NCBI RefSeq assembly: GCF_027172205.1
Contig: NC_070612.1
Location: forward strand, 30,157,183 to 30,221,182
Source of the DNA: Podarcis raffonei
Lineage: Eukaryota > Chordata > Lepidosauria > Squamata > Lacertidae
Direction: 5' to 3'
Length of the DNA stretch: 64,000 nt
Below the pieces are notes generated by a model, which saw nothing but the letters and a program-made list of their open reading frames with translations, was not told where the DNA came from and did not search any database. Positions 34,971 through 51,878 of the stretch are shown here, in pieces (the first letter of the stretch is position 1; each line of letters opens with the position of its first letter). The translations under genes were made by a program, and so were the position numbers.

Positions 34971-37670
34971 ACCTTGATTTCTTCTTGAGCATGCTAAATG
35001 AAAAACACACACCGTTTTTCCTCTGTAACTGTCAATGGTTGCATTTTATGCAACATTAGGCTGGGGGGTGTCCCATGCCTGTTTTATATAGCTTAAAGGT
35101 CAGATGAGACCACCCCAGGGGTCATAATTTGGCCTATATGGCCATTTCCCCCCCATCATATCCTCCTGCCTCTACATCTGACTTAAACTGTTGGGCAGGT
35201 AAAGCTGCAACTGCAAAAGAGCAACCGGGAACCCCTTAAGAGTTTACTCTGAATTGTTCCTTTGCAAGCAGGGCTTTCATTCAGTGCATTTCGCATTTGG
35301 TGGCAAATGCAAGCCCTGCCGTAACTGGCTGTTCTTGGGAGCTCTCAGTCAGTACTGAATTTATTTTTAAGGAAGAAATATGAGTGCACTTAAACATGCA
35401 CATCTGATTCCTTTGAAACTGAACCACCCACTGGGTTCTTCGTTTATTCCAGTAGGAAACAAATCCTGGGGCAGTTTAGGCTTATGTCTGAATAATCAGT
35501 GCTCATGCTGTTTACCCCAACCAGCCATGATGCAGAGGTCAGAATAAACCATAGCTTCAACTCATGGCTTGTTTGGAGGGTAATAAAACTACAAGCACTG
35601 CTTTGGCTGCAACAGCTTGTTTCTCTCCTGGAGCAAGGAGAATGGATTTGAGAAGAACTAGACAGCAGCAAACAGCTCAGGCAGACTAATTAACCACTTA
35701 ATATTGGGCATAACCATGGCCAATATCAGCAGGGTAGGTTTTGTAGAATATTACTTAACTGGCAGTTATACCATTTTCACCTTTCCATTGACATTTTAAG
35801 GTGCTCTTGCTTGTTGAAGATAATTGACATGTACTGCTATTCCATGGGATATTCTTCATGGGTTCATCCTTTTGGTATATGCAAGTCATTCAATTTGTCC
35901 CTATAAGTGGCATGACTGTTATTTAAGACAATTATAACTAGGCTTGTTCCTGTCTCCTTTATATAGATAGGATCATAGGCTGGTATCTAATGGTGCAAGT
36001 CCATTGAGAGAAGGAATACATCAGAACAGGGTTGAGAAGCAATTTTGACAAATTCCCCATAGTACTATGTAGTATTATTATTAATTGAATTTATTTACCA
36101 CCCTATACTCAGAGCTCTCAGGGCCTAGAGATCTGGGCCTAGATCTATTGCCAAAGTTAGGAGATCCACTGAGGCAGATTTAGGGATCTGGAGAAAATTG
36201 ACACGTCCCCCCCCCAAAGCTCCCTTACCTATTATACACAATCGGATACCAACTTTTGTCTAAATTGCTTTCATATGAAGGGGGCTGAATAAACAACAAA
36301 ATGTTCGTACTCCATCTGATAAAGGGGTTTTAGCACTAGCGTGTTGTTTTTTGTCCAAGTGCCACAGCCTGGCTAACTAGACCACAGTAACTTATTTTTT
36401 CTGCTGAAAAAAATCAAGATCAATTTCTAAGGTACAGGAACCTAACTTGCATGGCAAGGTGCTCACTAGTAGCTCCTACTGTATGTATCTGCAGTTCAGA
36501 CACGAGAGAAAAGTTATTATTAAATGTTTTTTTTCCTATAAGGAGCAGTGAGTATTCTCCAGAGGATCACAAAACCAGATTCCAGTTCTACCTTGCAGAA
36601 AAGCACAATGAATCTAACTCCATTTCTGTTTTAACAAGCCATCTGCTGCAAGAAGAGCAGTCACGTTACAGCAGGGCAAGCTACCCTGTGGTCCTCCAGA
36701 TGGTGCTGGAACAAGACTCCCATCATCCCCGAGCACTGGCTACACTGGCCAAGGCTGATGAAAGCTGGAGTCCAACAGCATCAGAGGCCAGAGATTAGGC
36801 ACCCTTCATTTCCAGCTACTACCCTTGATAACATTTAACTCAAATTTGACACTCAGGTGCTGCCTTTACGGTTTAAACAAGGGGAGTAGGAGCTGGAATA
36901 GGCAATCGTTCATATAATTTGACACTGGCAGTTACATTTGCATTAAACTGCAAATAAAGTTTCCTATTTATTTCCGCACTCAAAGCAATGTGGCTCCCAC
37001 TAACAGAATTAATATGTTGCCCGTTTTTTAAAGTGACACAATTAAGTTTCCTAAGATTACACAATTGTTCTCTGCATGTGTGTACTGTAGAAGTCAACCT
37101 CCTGAACGAATTATTTTGTTGTGACACAGAGCTTCTTGTGCACTCTGAACATTATGGTTGCTTCTGATAAGGACAGATTATAGATGTTAGACAGAGAACT
37201 TCAGTCATATGAATAAGAGAGTTCCTAAAGTAAATCAGAAAGGTAGGGTCGTGTGTCAATTAACTATTCTAAGCCAGTCTTCATGCCTGTAACTAATGGA
37301 ATACTACCTGCCAGCCTATTGTCAGAACTATTAATGCTTTTACCTTTGACAATCTGGTTATGTTTCTGCCAGTGACCTGTATTTGATCTTGGCTAGATTT
37401 GGACCGTTCTCCTTTATTTGCCTTCTTCTGACATTAAGCATACTTCACTTTTGAGCTCCACTTGTACTACATATGCTGGCATATGTATCCATCACTGAAA
37501 ATTATAAAAATTATAAAAGCAAAACAGGAATGGGGATAGAAGAACTTGGAATATTATGGTTATTCAGTAAATTAATAACACCTGATTAGGTTTAAGCCAA
37601 GGTGTTCAATTTCACATCAGAACTTTAAATAAATACAATCTTATCTATGTACAAAATACTACTAAAAGTA
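34970..37670. other. Intergenic region between convergent ANKRA2 and BTF3
   Basis: I see no gene. A LINE-like fragment lies at about 36075-36130 ('ATTTATTTACCACCCTATAC', minus) and a hAT-type palindromic MITE copy at about 36685-36795 (CCTCCAGATGGTGCTGGAAC to CAACAGCATCAGAGGCCAGA). The remainder is AT-rich unique DNA. Confidence 0.5.
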
Positions 37671-37674
37671 TTTG

Positions 37675-37910
37675 CCTAAACATTTAATCTTTATTAGCAT
37701 TTTTATGAGTACTTTTGTGTATTTTCAACCCAGCCATGAATAATTAAATGCTCCGTGCACTAGCAATAACTGAAGAGAGCTGCAATTTGAAGGAGTTTCC
37801 AATTAGAGATCTTAGACTTCTTAAGATCAGTACAAAAATGTTACAAATAAAAAGTCACAATATAAAATAGCAGCTCCATGTAATGTTCAAGTTTTACTCA
37901 AAGTGACAGT
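37675..37910 (-). terminator. BTF3: BTF3 3' UTR and poly(A) signal
   Basis: On the minus strand an AATAAA lies at 37690-37695 (plus TTTATT), about 215 nt after the BTF3 stop. This gives a short 3' UTR, as expected for this abundant housekeeping mRNA. Confidence 0.6.
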
Positions 37911-43480
<5,570 letters not shown>

Positions 43481-43499
43481 CTAAGGGAAGAAGAAGAGA

Positions 43500-44300
43500 C
43501 GTGAGGCGATCAGGCGGACGACACCCAAGCAAAGAGGCTGGAGAGGGCGGAGAGGGCCCGATGAGCCCGGTTCTCGTGGCGGGCGGCGCCCCCGAAGCCT
43601 CCTCACCCTCTTGGGCCCAGGCGAGGGAAGAGAGGCCTCGCCTCACCCTCGGCCGGGCTCCGGCCGTGAGGAACTTTCTGAGGTGAGGAAGGCAGCCTGC
43701 GCCACCGCGAGGAACGGCCTTCAAGCCAGAGGAGCCGCTAGGCCGAAAGGGGACCCAAGACACCCCCCGGAGGCCTGGAGAGAGACGGGCGCACGCAGAA
43801 CCCAGGGCCCGCGGCTTCTTCCCGGCTCAAAGGCCTCAGAGGGCTCCTACCAGGCGCACCTGCTCCCACCATCGCCGCCTCCAGGCCTGCCTATCTCCCG
43901 TCCCCCACCTCCCTCGGGTGCCTCTTCCTTTGTACCTTCTCAGAAGGAAGCGGCCCGACCTGGGCAGGGCGAGGAGCTGAAGGGCTGCGGCCGGGAAAGC
44001 GCGGAGCCTGACGCGCGCACGCGGAAAAGGACGAAGATGGCCGCCGGAAAGGAAAACAGGAGGCGGCGGCGGGGCGCCGTCGTGACGAAAGCAAGACGTC
44101 CTTACGCGCTCGCGCACGAACAACCCCCGCGTTCGATGCGCATCCTCCGGAGTCTGAGCTTTAGCGCGCGTGCGCGAGCGTAGTTGGCGCGCTCCGCTCC
44201 CTCCTGCAGGCAGGGCGGTGTGGCGCGTGGCTCCCGGGTGCCAGAAGGAAGCGAAGGCGTGGGAAGCGAAGGTCCTGGTCGGCTCAGCTTGGCCGTGGAT
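43500..44300 (-). promoter_or_regulatory. BTF3: BTF3 CpG-island promoter with leader exon 43936-44030
   Basis: A CpG island covers this interval. On the minus strand the leader exon ends TTCTGAGAAG|GTACAAAG (last base 43936) and joins the coding exon at 43480. A YY1-type GGCGGCCATCTT (plus 44034-44045) is followed on the minus strand by a pyrimidine run, CCTTTTCC (44023-44030), which would make a 5'-TOP-like start. Such promoters drive translation-linked genes, and a TOP start is inferred here, not shown. A second possible donor, GAGCAG|GTGCG, lies near 43862. Confidence 0.6.
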
Positions 44301-44559
44301 TGCCGCGCCTCGCAGCAAAACAACGACTGGTCGTGGCATATCGTGGTGTTAACAGATTGGATCAAAGAGCTTCTATGAATGGTTACAATTGTGCGGGGAG
44401 GGGAAGCAATGGCTAAAATCTTTGGATTTGAAAGACAGTTAAATTTACCTTTTCAAAGATTCCTTGACGATACCTGATGGGTGCTTATTTTTATATGTTT
44501 CATTGCAAATATTGTGTGTGTGTGTTTTAAATTCTGTTTTCCCTCAGATTATCTGCAGT

Positions 44560-44705
44560 GGGGCATGATTGAGTTGTTCTTGGTTGGTTGGTTTTTATTA
44601 TGTATTTTGTGATTTTATCCTGTGATTTTATCCTGTGAGCCGCCCTGAGACCTGTGGGTATAGGGTGGCATATAAATTTAATAAATAAACAAATTACTAC
44701 TACTA
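44560..44705 (+). mobile_element. CR1-type LINE 3' end
   Basis: The sequence GTGAGCCGCCCTGAGACCTG, then GGGTGGCATATAAATTTAAT and an AATAAATAAA tail, is the conserved 3' terminus of CR1/L2-type LINEs. It lies about 350 bp upstream of the BTF3 island. Only the 3' end is present, as is usual for 5'-truncated LINE copies. Confidence 0.75.
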
Positions 44706-45065
44706 TTAGGAAAACCAGGGAAACTGGTCACCTAGCCTACCTATTTATTGTGAAGGCCATCTAGTTCTTATTGAGAGGTTTCTGTGTTAATAGAGCACAA
44801 TTGAAGTATTTACATAATTAACTGTCTACTTTTCTGTTTTATATATCTATACAGTTTAATGTCTTTACTACAGCAGGGTTCAGAATGCTCCAGAATTAAT
44901 ACATTTGTTTATCCTCCAGGAAGCACAAGGCATTTGCACAGGCATTTTTTTCAGCCAGAACTCACTGGAACTCAGTTACAGCACCTCTCAGGTGGGCACC
45001 ATTGCCCATTATAAGAGCACAAGGGTTCCGGCAGCCCCTCTTTTTCTTGAAAAATAGGCTTGGCA

Positions 45066-46022
45066 CATAGCTGTCAACTTACAGATTTGAAAATAAGGGG
45101 CCAGCAGCCTCGAAAATAAGGGATAAGCAGCCAAAATAAGGGATTTTAGTCAACCAGCGGAAATATGAAGTTAAAAGGGACCAGATAATTTTGGAGAGCA
45201 GCGCCGGATTTTAGCCCTTCGTTTCCAGAGGTTGCTGCTCAAGACACCGGCTGATGAAACACTGCAGTTAAATAACTACAAGCAGCAACCACTTTTCATG
45301 CAAAACGAAGTCCAAGCTACGAAGATGCTGCCGCAGTTCTGTATCTTTTCTCTCGTGCTCCATCTGCAGCTCTCAGCTCCATCAGGCGGGACGGGAGGAA
45401 GGGGGGGGGGAAATAGCGCCTGAAGTAAACCCGCAGAGCAGACCAGCTATGCTAGTCTACCACTACAAATCTATGGGAGAAGCGCTTGCGGTCCTTCCTC
45501 CACTTTCCCCCTCTATGGTTAGCCCTTGGAACACCTGCCCGCGCCTCCTCCTCCTCCTCTCTCTGACCTGCTTTCTCTATGGTTGCCTTCGCTTTCCTCT
45601 CAAGGCTCCTCAGCAATTCATAGGCCACACCACGCTGCCCATCTCATCCGGGTCCTTTGGCGGTGCAGCTGCAGTACGGCCTAGCGGGAGTGATGGGCAG
45701 AGGGGAGGCCCCAGGCAGAGAAGCTCAGTTTGGCGGCCGTGAGGAGGATGGCGGCGGGAGGGCCCGAGGCTCCTGCCACTCCTGGTGGGGAGGGGCTCCT
45801 GGGGGCCAAGGCTGGTGAGAGGAGGCCGGAGGGGGGCGGGCCGGGCAGCCAAGCAACACAGTTGGAGCCTCCCTCCTCCCTGGCCGGCAGGGAGGGAGGG
45901 AGAGGAGCTGCTTCCTTTGAAACCCGGGAAATTTAAGGGACATCATCAATAAGGGACAGCAGCGGGACATGGCGCTGGGATAAGGGAGTTTGCCACCAAA
46001 TAAGGGACGGTTGACAGCTATG
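45066..46022. mobile_element. hAT-like element of 957 bp with GC-rich interior
   Basis: It starts CATAGCTGTCAACTTACAG and ends GGACGGTTGACAGCTATG, so the outer 11 bp are inverted repeats. The flanks GCTTGGCA (45058-45065) and GCCTGGCA (46023-46030) form an 8-bp target duplication with one mismatch. The sub-terminal parts carry repeated 'AATAAGGGA' motifs. The middle, about 45230-45930, is GC-rich and CpG-containing, with a 62-codon ATG frame from 45748 (MAAGGPEAPATPGGEGLLG at its start). No transposase is present. The interior resembles a promoter or first exon rather than typical MITE sequence. Confidence 0.7.
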
Positions 46023-46039
46023 GCCTGGCATTGCACATG

Positions 46040-46175
46040 GTTCCTGCCCTGCCCATTTAACCCTCACAATAATCCTGTGCGGGTGGGTTAGGCTGAGAGA
46101 GAATGACTGGTCCCATATTGCTCACTCAGCTTCATAGCCTAGTGGGGATTTGAACCTGAGTCCTGTGGCATTTGA
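46040..46175 (-). repeat. MIR-like SINE fragment, minus strand
   Basis: Blocks TTAACCCTCACAATAATCCT, GGTTAGGCTGAGAGAGAATG and GGGGATTTGAACCTGAGTCC match the reverse complement of the family at 6449-6606, B box included. It directly follows the hAT-like element. Confidence 0.65.
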
Positions 46176-47531
46176 GGTGCCTTGGATAGTTGTAATGTCT
46201 TTGGTGTCTCATATATCACCACCTTGAGTTAGAATTCCATCCCTGTGGTAGACTGATTCACACCACACAGACCTAAGTTGCAATAAATGAAAGTGATTGT
46301 TGGCATCATCATCAAGAGCTTTAATCAAAGCAATTGTCAGAACTCTTAGAGCTAAAGGTAAAATCAAAGTTCAGTCCACATGCACACTTTTTAAACATTT
46401 CCCTATGGAAAAAGAGCTCCATGCAAGAAAAAAATAGGCACAGCAATAAGCAAGCTGAACCTTCTTCCCTGATACTCACTTTTTTCCTTGCAGGGAGAGT
46501 TGGGAAGGCATAACACCTGGCACCCCAGCATTACATCCAGAAGTAGTGCAGTCTACTAGATCATATTAGGATCTGCCACCCCTTCCTTGTGCATGCTGAT
46601 GACAGCTCTCGAGGGCACAGGAATGTGGCTGAGTTACAAACTCACAAACAAAAACATTAGCCAGAATCACCAGATGCAAAAAGTACAGTACTAATGAGAT
46701 GCAATCCAACACTGGTACAACAGTTCTTAGTTCCTATTTGAGTTTCTGTTTTCCTTATATAAACATAAGATGCAAGTAACAATATCTACCAAGTGTTTCT
46801 GAAATGCTTATTTGCAAGCTAATTTCTGTGGAAAATAAATAGTACTTTCAGTGAAATGCATTCAGACTTGGAATGACTTCCAGACACAAGCGTCAAACAT
46901 GAATCATCTATGTATTAATGTTCCATACAGATAATCAAATGCACCTTTGGTTACCAGATGTTGATGGCAAACAAGGGAGTGCATATCTCCATCCTATTCC
47001 TCTTTTGGGTTTCCTAGGAGTATCTGAACAGCATTGCTGGAACTTTGACCCTAATCCTACAAAGCAATTAAAACTACTTGGACTATCTTTATCTTATGAC
47101 CTGAAAACTTTGTTTTCTTTTACTTCCTATGAGCATCTTCCCACACTGTGAGTAAAACTTCGTAGGACCATCAGGGCCTGCATAAAATGGCCTCACAACA
47201 TAATTCTATGCATGTCAATTCAGGAGTAGATCCATGGGGTGGGGTGCATTAAGTGCTTGACATTTTACATGTTTTTGTAACTTGATTGTGTGTCAGTTTG
47301 TACATGTGTTCATGGTTGGGGTTGGCTGTGGTTGGGGGTTCCCAGGAAACTTAACAGGGAAGCAAGATCGGCTGGGCCTCCTCCATCCTATGTTCAGGTT
47401 GTATATATGTGTAAATAAAACCATTTATCCTTAAGACACCACAGTCTCTATTGACCTTCTGTTCAAGGAAACCAAACCCTGGAACCCTTGGAGTCTCTTG
47501 CTGGTAGGAGATTAGGGTGTGGACAGCAATA

Positions 47532-48273
47532 AAAGGTAAAGTTAAAGGACCCCTGAGGGATGCAGGTAGCGCTGTGGGTTAAACCACAGAGCCTAGGACT
47601 TTTCAATCAGAAGGTTGGCAGTTCGAATCCCCACCACGGGGTGAGCTCCCATTGCTCGGTCCCTGCTCCTGCCAACCTAGCAGTTCAAAAGCATGTCAAA
47701 GTGCAAGTAGATAAATAGGTACTGCTCTGGCGGGAAGGTAAACGGCATTTCCGTGCGCTGCTCTGGTTCGCCAGAAGCGGCTTAGTCATGCTGGCCACAT
47801 GACCCAGAAGCTGTACGCCGGCTCCCTTGGCCAATAAAGCGAGATGAGTGCCACAACCCCAGAGTCGGTCACGACTGGACCTAGTGGTCAGGGGTCTCTT
47901 TACCTTTAAAGGACCCCTGACAGTTAAGTCCATTCAGTTAAGTCCGAACAACTATGGGGTTGCTGTGCTCATCTCGCTTTGCTGGCCGAGGAAGCCGGCG
48001 TTTGTCTGCAGACAGTTTTTCCGGGTCATGTGGCCAGCATGACTAAGCTGCTTCTGATGAAACCAGAGCAGCACATGGAAACGCTGTTTACCTTCCTGCC
48101 GGAGTGGTTCCTATTTATCTACTTGCACTTTGACATGCTTTCAAACAGCTAGGTTGGCAGGAGCTGGGACCGAACAATGAGAGCTCACTCCGTCGCAGGG
48201 ATTCGAACCACTGACCTTCCAATCGGCAAGCCCTAGGCTCAGTGGTTTAGACCACAGTGCCACCCATGTCCCA
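47532..48273 (-). mobile_element. Sauria SINE (outer), split by a second SINE
   Basis: The minus-strand SINE has its tail at 47532-47556 and its body and head at 47908-48273. The outer target duplication is a perfect 12-mer, TGGACAGCAATA, at 47520-47531 and 48274-48285. The break is the insertion of the plus-strand SINE at 47557-47907. The head reads GGGACATGGGTGGCACTGTG on the minus strand. Confidence 0.9.
47557..47907 (+). mobile_element. Sauria SINE (inner), inserted in the tail of the outer one
   Basis: It is a full-length plus-strand copy with head, B box (GGTTGGCAGTTCGAATCCCC) and CTCTTTACCTTT tail. It is flanked by a perfect 13-bp duplication of the outer element, AAAGGACCCCTGA, at 47544-47556 and 47908-47920. 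The duplication proves it is the younger of the two. Confidence 0.92.
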
Positions 48274-48771
48274 TGGACAGCAATACTTTATGCAAAAAGA
48301 ATGGAGTCAGCATACTATGAAGGACTGGTTGGATATTTATGGGACTACTACACTCTCATGGCAAACTTAACATATTCGAGAAGAAAAACAGGGTTGGAAC
48401 ACATTTAATGAAGTATTGCGGAAGCAGTAAACCCCAATACACTATACTGTTTTTCATCAGTTTGTAACATTTTTATATGCAGTAGGTTGTAAATTAGAGA
48501 AATTAAGTTAACTTTTCTGCTTTGATAACTCTCCTGTGAAATAATTGCTTGTAAACTTTGTGAAAACTGGAATGTCCTACTTTGTTTCTGCATTTCTATT
48601 AATAAGAAAATAATGTAGCTCACATACCTAAGGATGAAGGAATAGGAAGCAAGTCAAAAGCAAGAAGAGGCAAGGACTCTGTTGTCCAAATGTTTCATCA
48701 CCATGTTGCAGGAGGCGTTTGCATGCATTCTTTCTCCAATGACTTCTCCCCCCCCCCCAAAAAGCCGCATA

Positions 48772-49015
48772 TATTTTATCCTCACAGCAACCTTGTGAGT
48801 TAGTTGGGGGCGGGGGCTAGCCAGGTTTTTGCCCTGGGTGAAGCCTCCAAGGTTCCCCCTTGCGTGGGAGGGTGCCAAACTGAGTCTTTGACCCGTGTGA
48901 AATAAAGCCTTGTCTCGCCCCTGGTTTACGCATGAATATAGTGTTTGGCTGAGGGCAGAATTGACCATCGCCTATTCCAACGCTCTAAACACCACACCAC
49001 TCTGACTCCAATATG
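48772..49015 (-). repeat. MIR-like remnant around a hAT-like fragment
   Basis: TTTTATCCTCACAGCAACCT at the left and CTCTAAACACCACACCACTC at the right resemble the two ends of a reversed MIR-like SINE. Between them lies a block (GTGCCAAACTGAGTCTTTGA, then AATAAAGCCTTGTCTCGCCC) also found at 58480-58530. This suggests a DNA transposon inserted in the SINE. Confidence 0.45.
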
Positions 49016-49222
49016 CTAGGCAAACTCTCGGGTTACACTCCCGGACTAACTCCCATCGTGCGGCTGGATAGGCTGACAGAAGCAAAACGGTTTTCAACAG
49101 GCGTCGAAAGCCTGCCGTGAGGAGGCCTGATGGCAACGCTTTTTAATGTCTGACTTGCATCTGCCCTAGGAGAGACCGGTCAAGTTTCACGCAGCAGCCC
49201 GTCGCTCCCTGCGGGTCCGTGG

Positions 49223-49342
49223 CCTCTAGATGGCGCTCTTCAACTTCTAGGTCGGACCTTCGGAAAAAAATAAGGGGAAAAAGAGATTTGCTGCGCGAGG
49301 AGGGAAGGCGGGTAATTGCGCAAGACAACCACTAGAGGGAGG
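49223..49342 (+). promoter_or_regulatory. Two CTCF-like motifs in the same orientation
   Basis: CCTCTAGATGGCGCT (49223-49237) and CCACTAGAGGGAGG (49329-49342) each match the CTCF core CCASYAGRKGGCRS with one mismatch in the 14-base core. They are about 106 bp apart in GC-rich unique DNA between a housekeeping gene and a developmental gene. The match is by eye; binding is not shown. Confidence 0.4.
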
Positions 49343-49704
49343 ATGCAAGATCACTTGCAAGGTACCGTCTGAAGCAATCAAAGATTTAGCCCAGAGGCCA
49401 TGACGACGCTGCTCCCTTCCTTGCGCGGGGAGTTTTTGGAGAGCCTGGCAGTGCCCTCCTTTGGGCAGCGGGGCTTTCCCCGTCTCTCCAAACTCCCGCA
49501 TCCCCCTCTGCGCGCCCCTCTCCTGGGGGGTGGCCTTGGGTGTTTGCCTCGCCTCCCCCACCGAGGTTTTGTAGGAAGGGTGAGAGACAGATGTGATCGA
49601 TGAGCTACAGCAGGGAGCCCCAAAGCAGCCTTCCTGGAGCTCTCCGGATGCTTTGGACTACAATTCCCATGATCCCCAGCCGCTGGTGGGGTTGTAGTCC
49701 AAAA

Positions 49705-49840
49705 CTGTGTTTCCCAAGATTGGGCCTCCAGCTGTTTTTGAACTACAATTCCCATCATCCCTGGCCACTGGTCTGGCTAGCTAGGGATGATGGGAGTTGT
49801 AGTCCAAAAAGAGCTGGCAATCCAAGGTTGGGAAACACTG
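49705..49840. mobile_element. hAT-type palindromic MITE, complete
   Basis: It starts CTGTGTTTCCCAAGATTGGG and ends GTTGGGAAACACTG. It is flanked by the perfect 8-bp duplication GTCCAAAA (49697-49704 and 49841-49848). It appears to have inserted into an older relative, because GGACTACAATTCCCATGATC and GGGTTGTAGTCC lie just to the left (about 49648-49700). Confidence 0.85.
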
Positions 49841-51361
49841 GTCCAAAACTCCTGGCGGGCGCCCGGTTGGCAAAAGCGGCTCTCCAGCCGCATTTAAGAG
49901 CTGGAGAGCTTTGCTAAAGCAACACAACCTTCTCCTCCCCAGAAATACGACCTGGGGTGAGATCAGGCTTGACCTAAAAGCAGGCAGCTTTCCAAAGGAA
50001 ATGGGCTGAATTTCTGTGTCTGATTGACTGAGGGCCTTTGGTGGGTTTCCCCTGATCGCTCAGTATTTTAATCTTGGCTATTCTTCTTTGGTGTTTAGGC
50101 TGCGATCCTAAACACGCTTACTTGGAGGGATGTTTTGCTGAAATTGGTGAGGTTCGTGCCCAATTAAATGCTTTCAGGTTGAGGCTACGATGATGGGACT
50201 TACGTCTGCCTGGCTCTCTTAGACATCTTCCACTTCCAGGGGAACCTTTTCAAGTCTCAGCGATGTGAATGAGAATAAGTTCAGGCTGAGACCGGCTTGC
50301 TTGCTTGGGTGTAAGCCCTACTGATTGCAATGCGACTTACTACCAAGCAAATATGCACCCGCTTCCATCCCAATTTAGATACATTCTTCAGTTGCATTTA
50401 AAGACTTTGGTATAGTCTCCTTCTGCAGTTACTTAGCACCCCATAATATCAGACATTTCCAACTAAATGCTTCTAAGTCTGCTTTCTCACAGGTCACCTA
50501 ATTCCAACCTAAACACTCAAACATTCGGAAAAGTGAAATAATCATCATCATCACTGTAGAAGACTTTTCAAGTTGATAGATTTCTTTTTAAAAAGCTGTA
50601 TAAGAAGGAAATAAACGTCTTGCTTTCTTACTCATCCTAAATAGCTATAAATTGTTCGTTTCTCCATGCCCGCCTCCTTGTGAGAGTAGATGTTTTAATC
50701 TAAAATATTTGGTGATAAAACTAGTTGTCAAACAAGCCTGAGTAGAAGGACCTGATGTTAAAGCCCCGCTCGGTTAAGATATGTGGGACTTTCGCCCCCG
50801 ACTTTCGTGACATCTGTTAATTCTTAACTGTATTTTGACAGCCTGAGTTCTGGCTGATCTTAAGGCCAGGCTACAGGCGTAATTTGCAGTGAAATCAGTG
50901 GGACATGAACGTCCCATGTTTCTAGGCCCATTACTTTGGGGAGGGGGAAAACCCACCACTTAGATGGCTCAAATTATGGTGTTGCAAACCGCCTGGAACA
51001 CTTTTACGAAAGAGCGGGACTTCTGTCTTTTCACTCATTTGCTAAATAGCTTCAGTGCATTTTCTTTCTACAGAAAATAGTTAGGCTTCCCGGTACGAGG
51101 GCAGCATATCACTTCAGGAACCTTTGGTCATACGATAAGGGGCGGTAGGAATATGTGGGAAAGTTTCCTATCATTATATTTTATTCAGGATAAACTCTTT
51201 ATATGCGAAACTATCACACACACCCCCAAAAAATATGGCAAATGATTGTGCTGTGCGGGTAGTATTGTATTCAGTGTTATGTAAATAATGTTCTGATTTA
51301 AAAGAAACGTGTTACATATGTTAGTTATTTTTTGAGAAAACCTGAATAATCCCGTGTGGCC

Positions 51362-51364
<3 letters not shown>

Positions 51365-51404
<40 letters not shown>
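51365..51404. repeat. (CA)n microsatellite
   Basis: An uninterrupted CA run of 40 bp. Alternating purine-pyrimidine DNA of this kind can adopt Z-form. The complementary TG run lies 436 bp downstream. Confidence 0.95.
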
Positions 51405-51406
<2 letters not shown>

Positions 51407-51839
51407 CTCGTGTGATAAATTATTCATTAAACCCCCCAAACAAACCATATTTTAAATCACCCTTAATGGACCGCAGCGTTAAGAACAGTGAAGCAGCTAT
51501 AATTTCTGAAGCACCTCTGGTCGGAAGCAAAAGTTGCAAGGAAATAAATAAGATTTTCCGAGAGGTTTGTTCTAGGTCCTGAACTTTAGGATACCGGTGA
51601 CGATCAGGTTGCTTCACCCGGCAGGAAAAATTCGCGGGGAAAAATGAAGCCTGCTCATCTTGCCTTCCCTCAAAGGAATGACAATATCAGGCGCTCTCTG
51701 CTCTCCCAAACCTGTTCTGGCGGACTCTCTTTAATTCCATTGGAATTTCTGAGGGAATTCATTTAGGATCAGAGTGTCGATCTCTTATTTTGAAATCCTT
51801 CTATTGCGTTGTTTTGCTTTCACTTCAGTGTAAAATAGA

Positions 51840-51840
<1 letters not shown>

Positions 51841-51875
<35 letters not shown>
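51841..51875. repeat. (TG)n microsatellite
   Basis: A TG run of 35 bp about 2 kb upstream of the FOXD1 coding region, inverted relative to the CA run at 51365. Confidence 0.95.

Positions 51876-51878
<3 letters not shown>

Noticed and set aside
43891-44339. N-terminal extension of BTF3 through exon 1, as in the human long isoform
   Set aside because: The exon-1 frame is open into MKETIMN but contains no ATG, and it shows no clear likeness to the human long-form N-terminus. The short form fits better.
49400-49603. A 67-codon frame starting MTTLLPSLRGEFLESL
   Set aside because: Short, no recognisable domain, in GC-rich DNA with an equally long antisense frame, and it runs towards a MITE.
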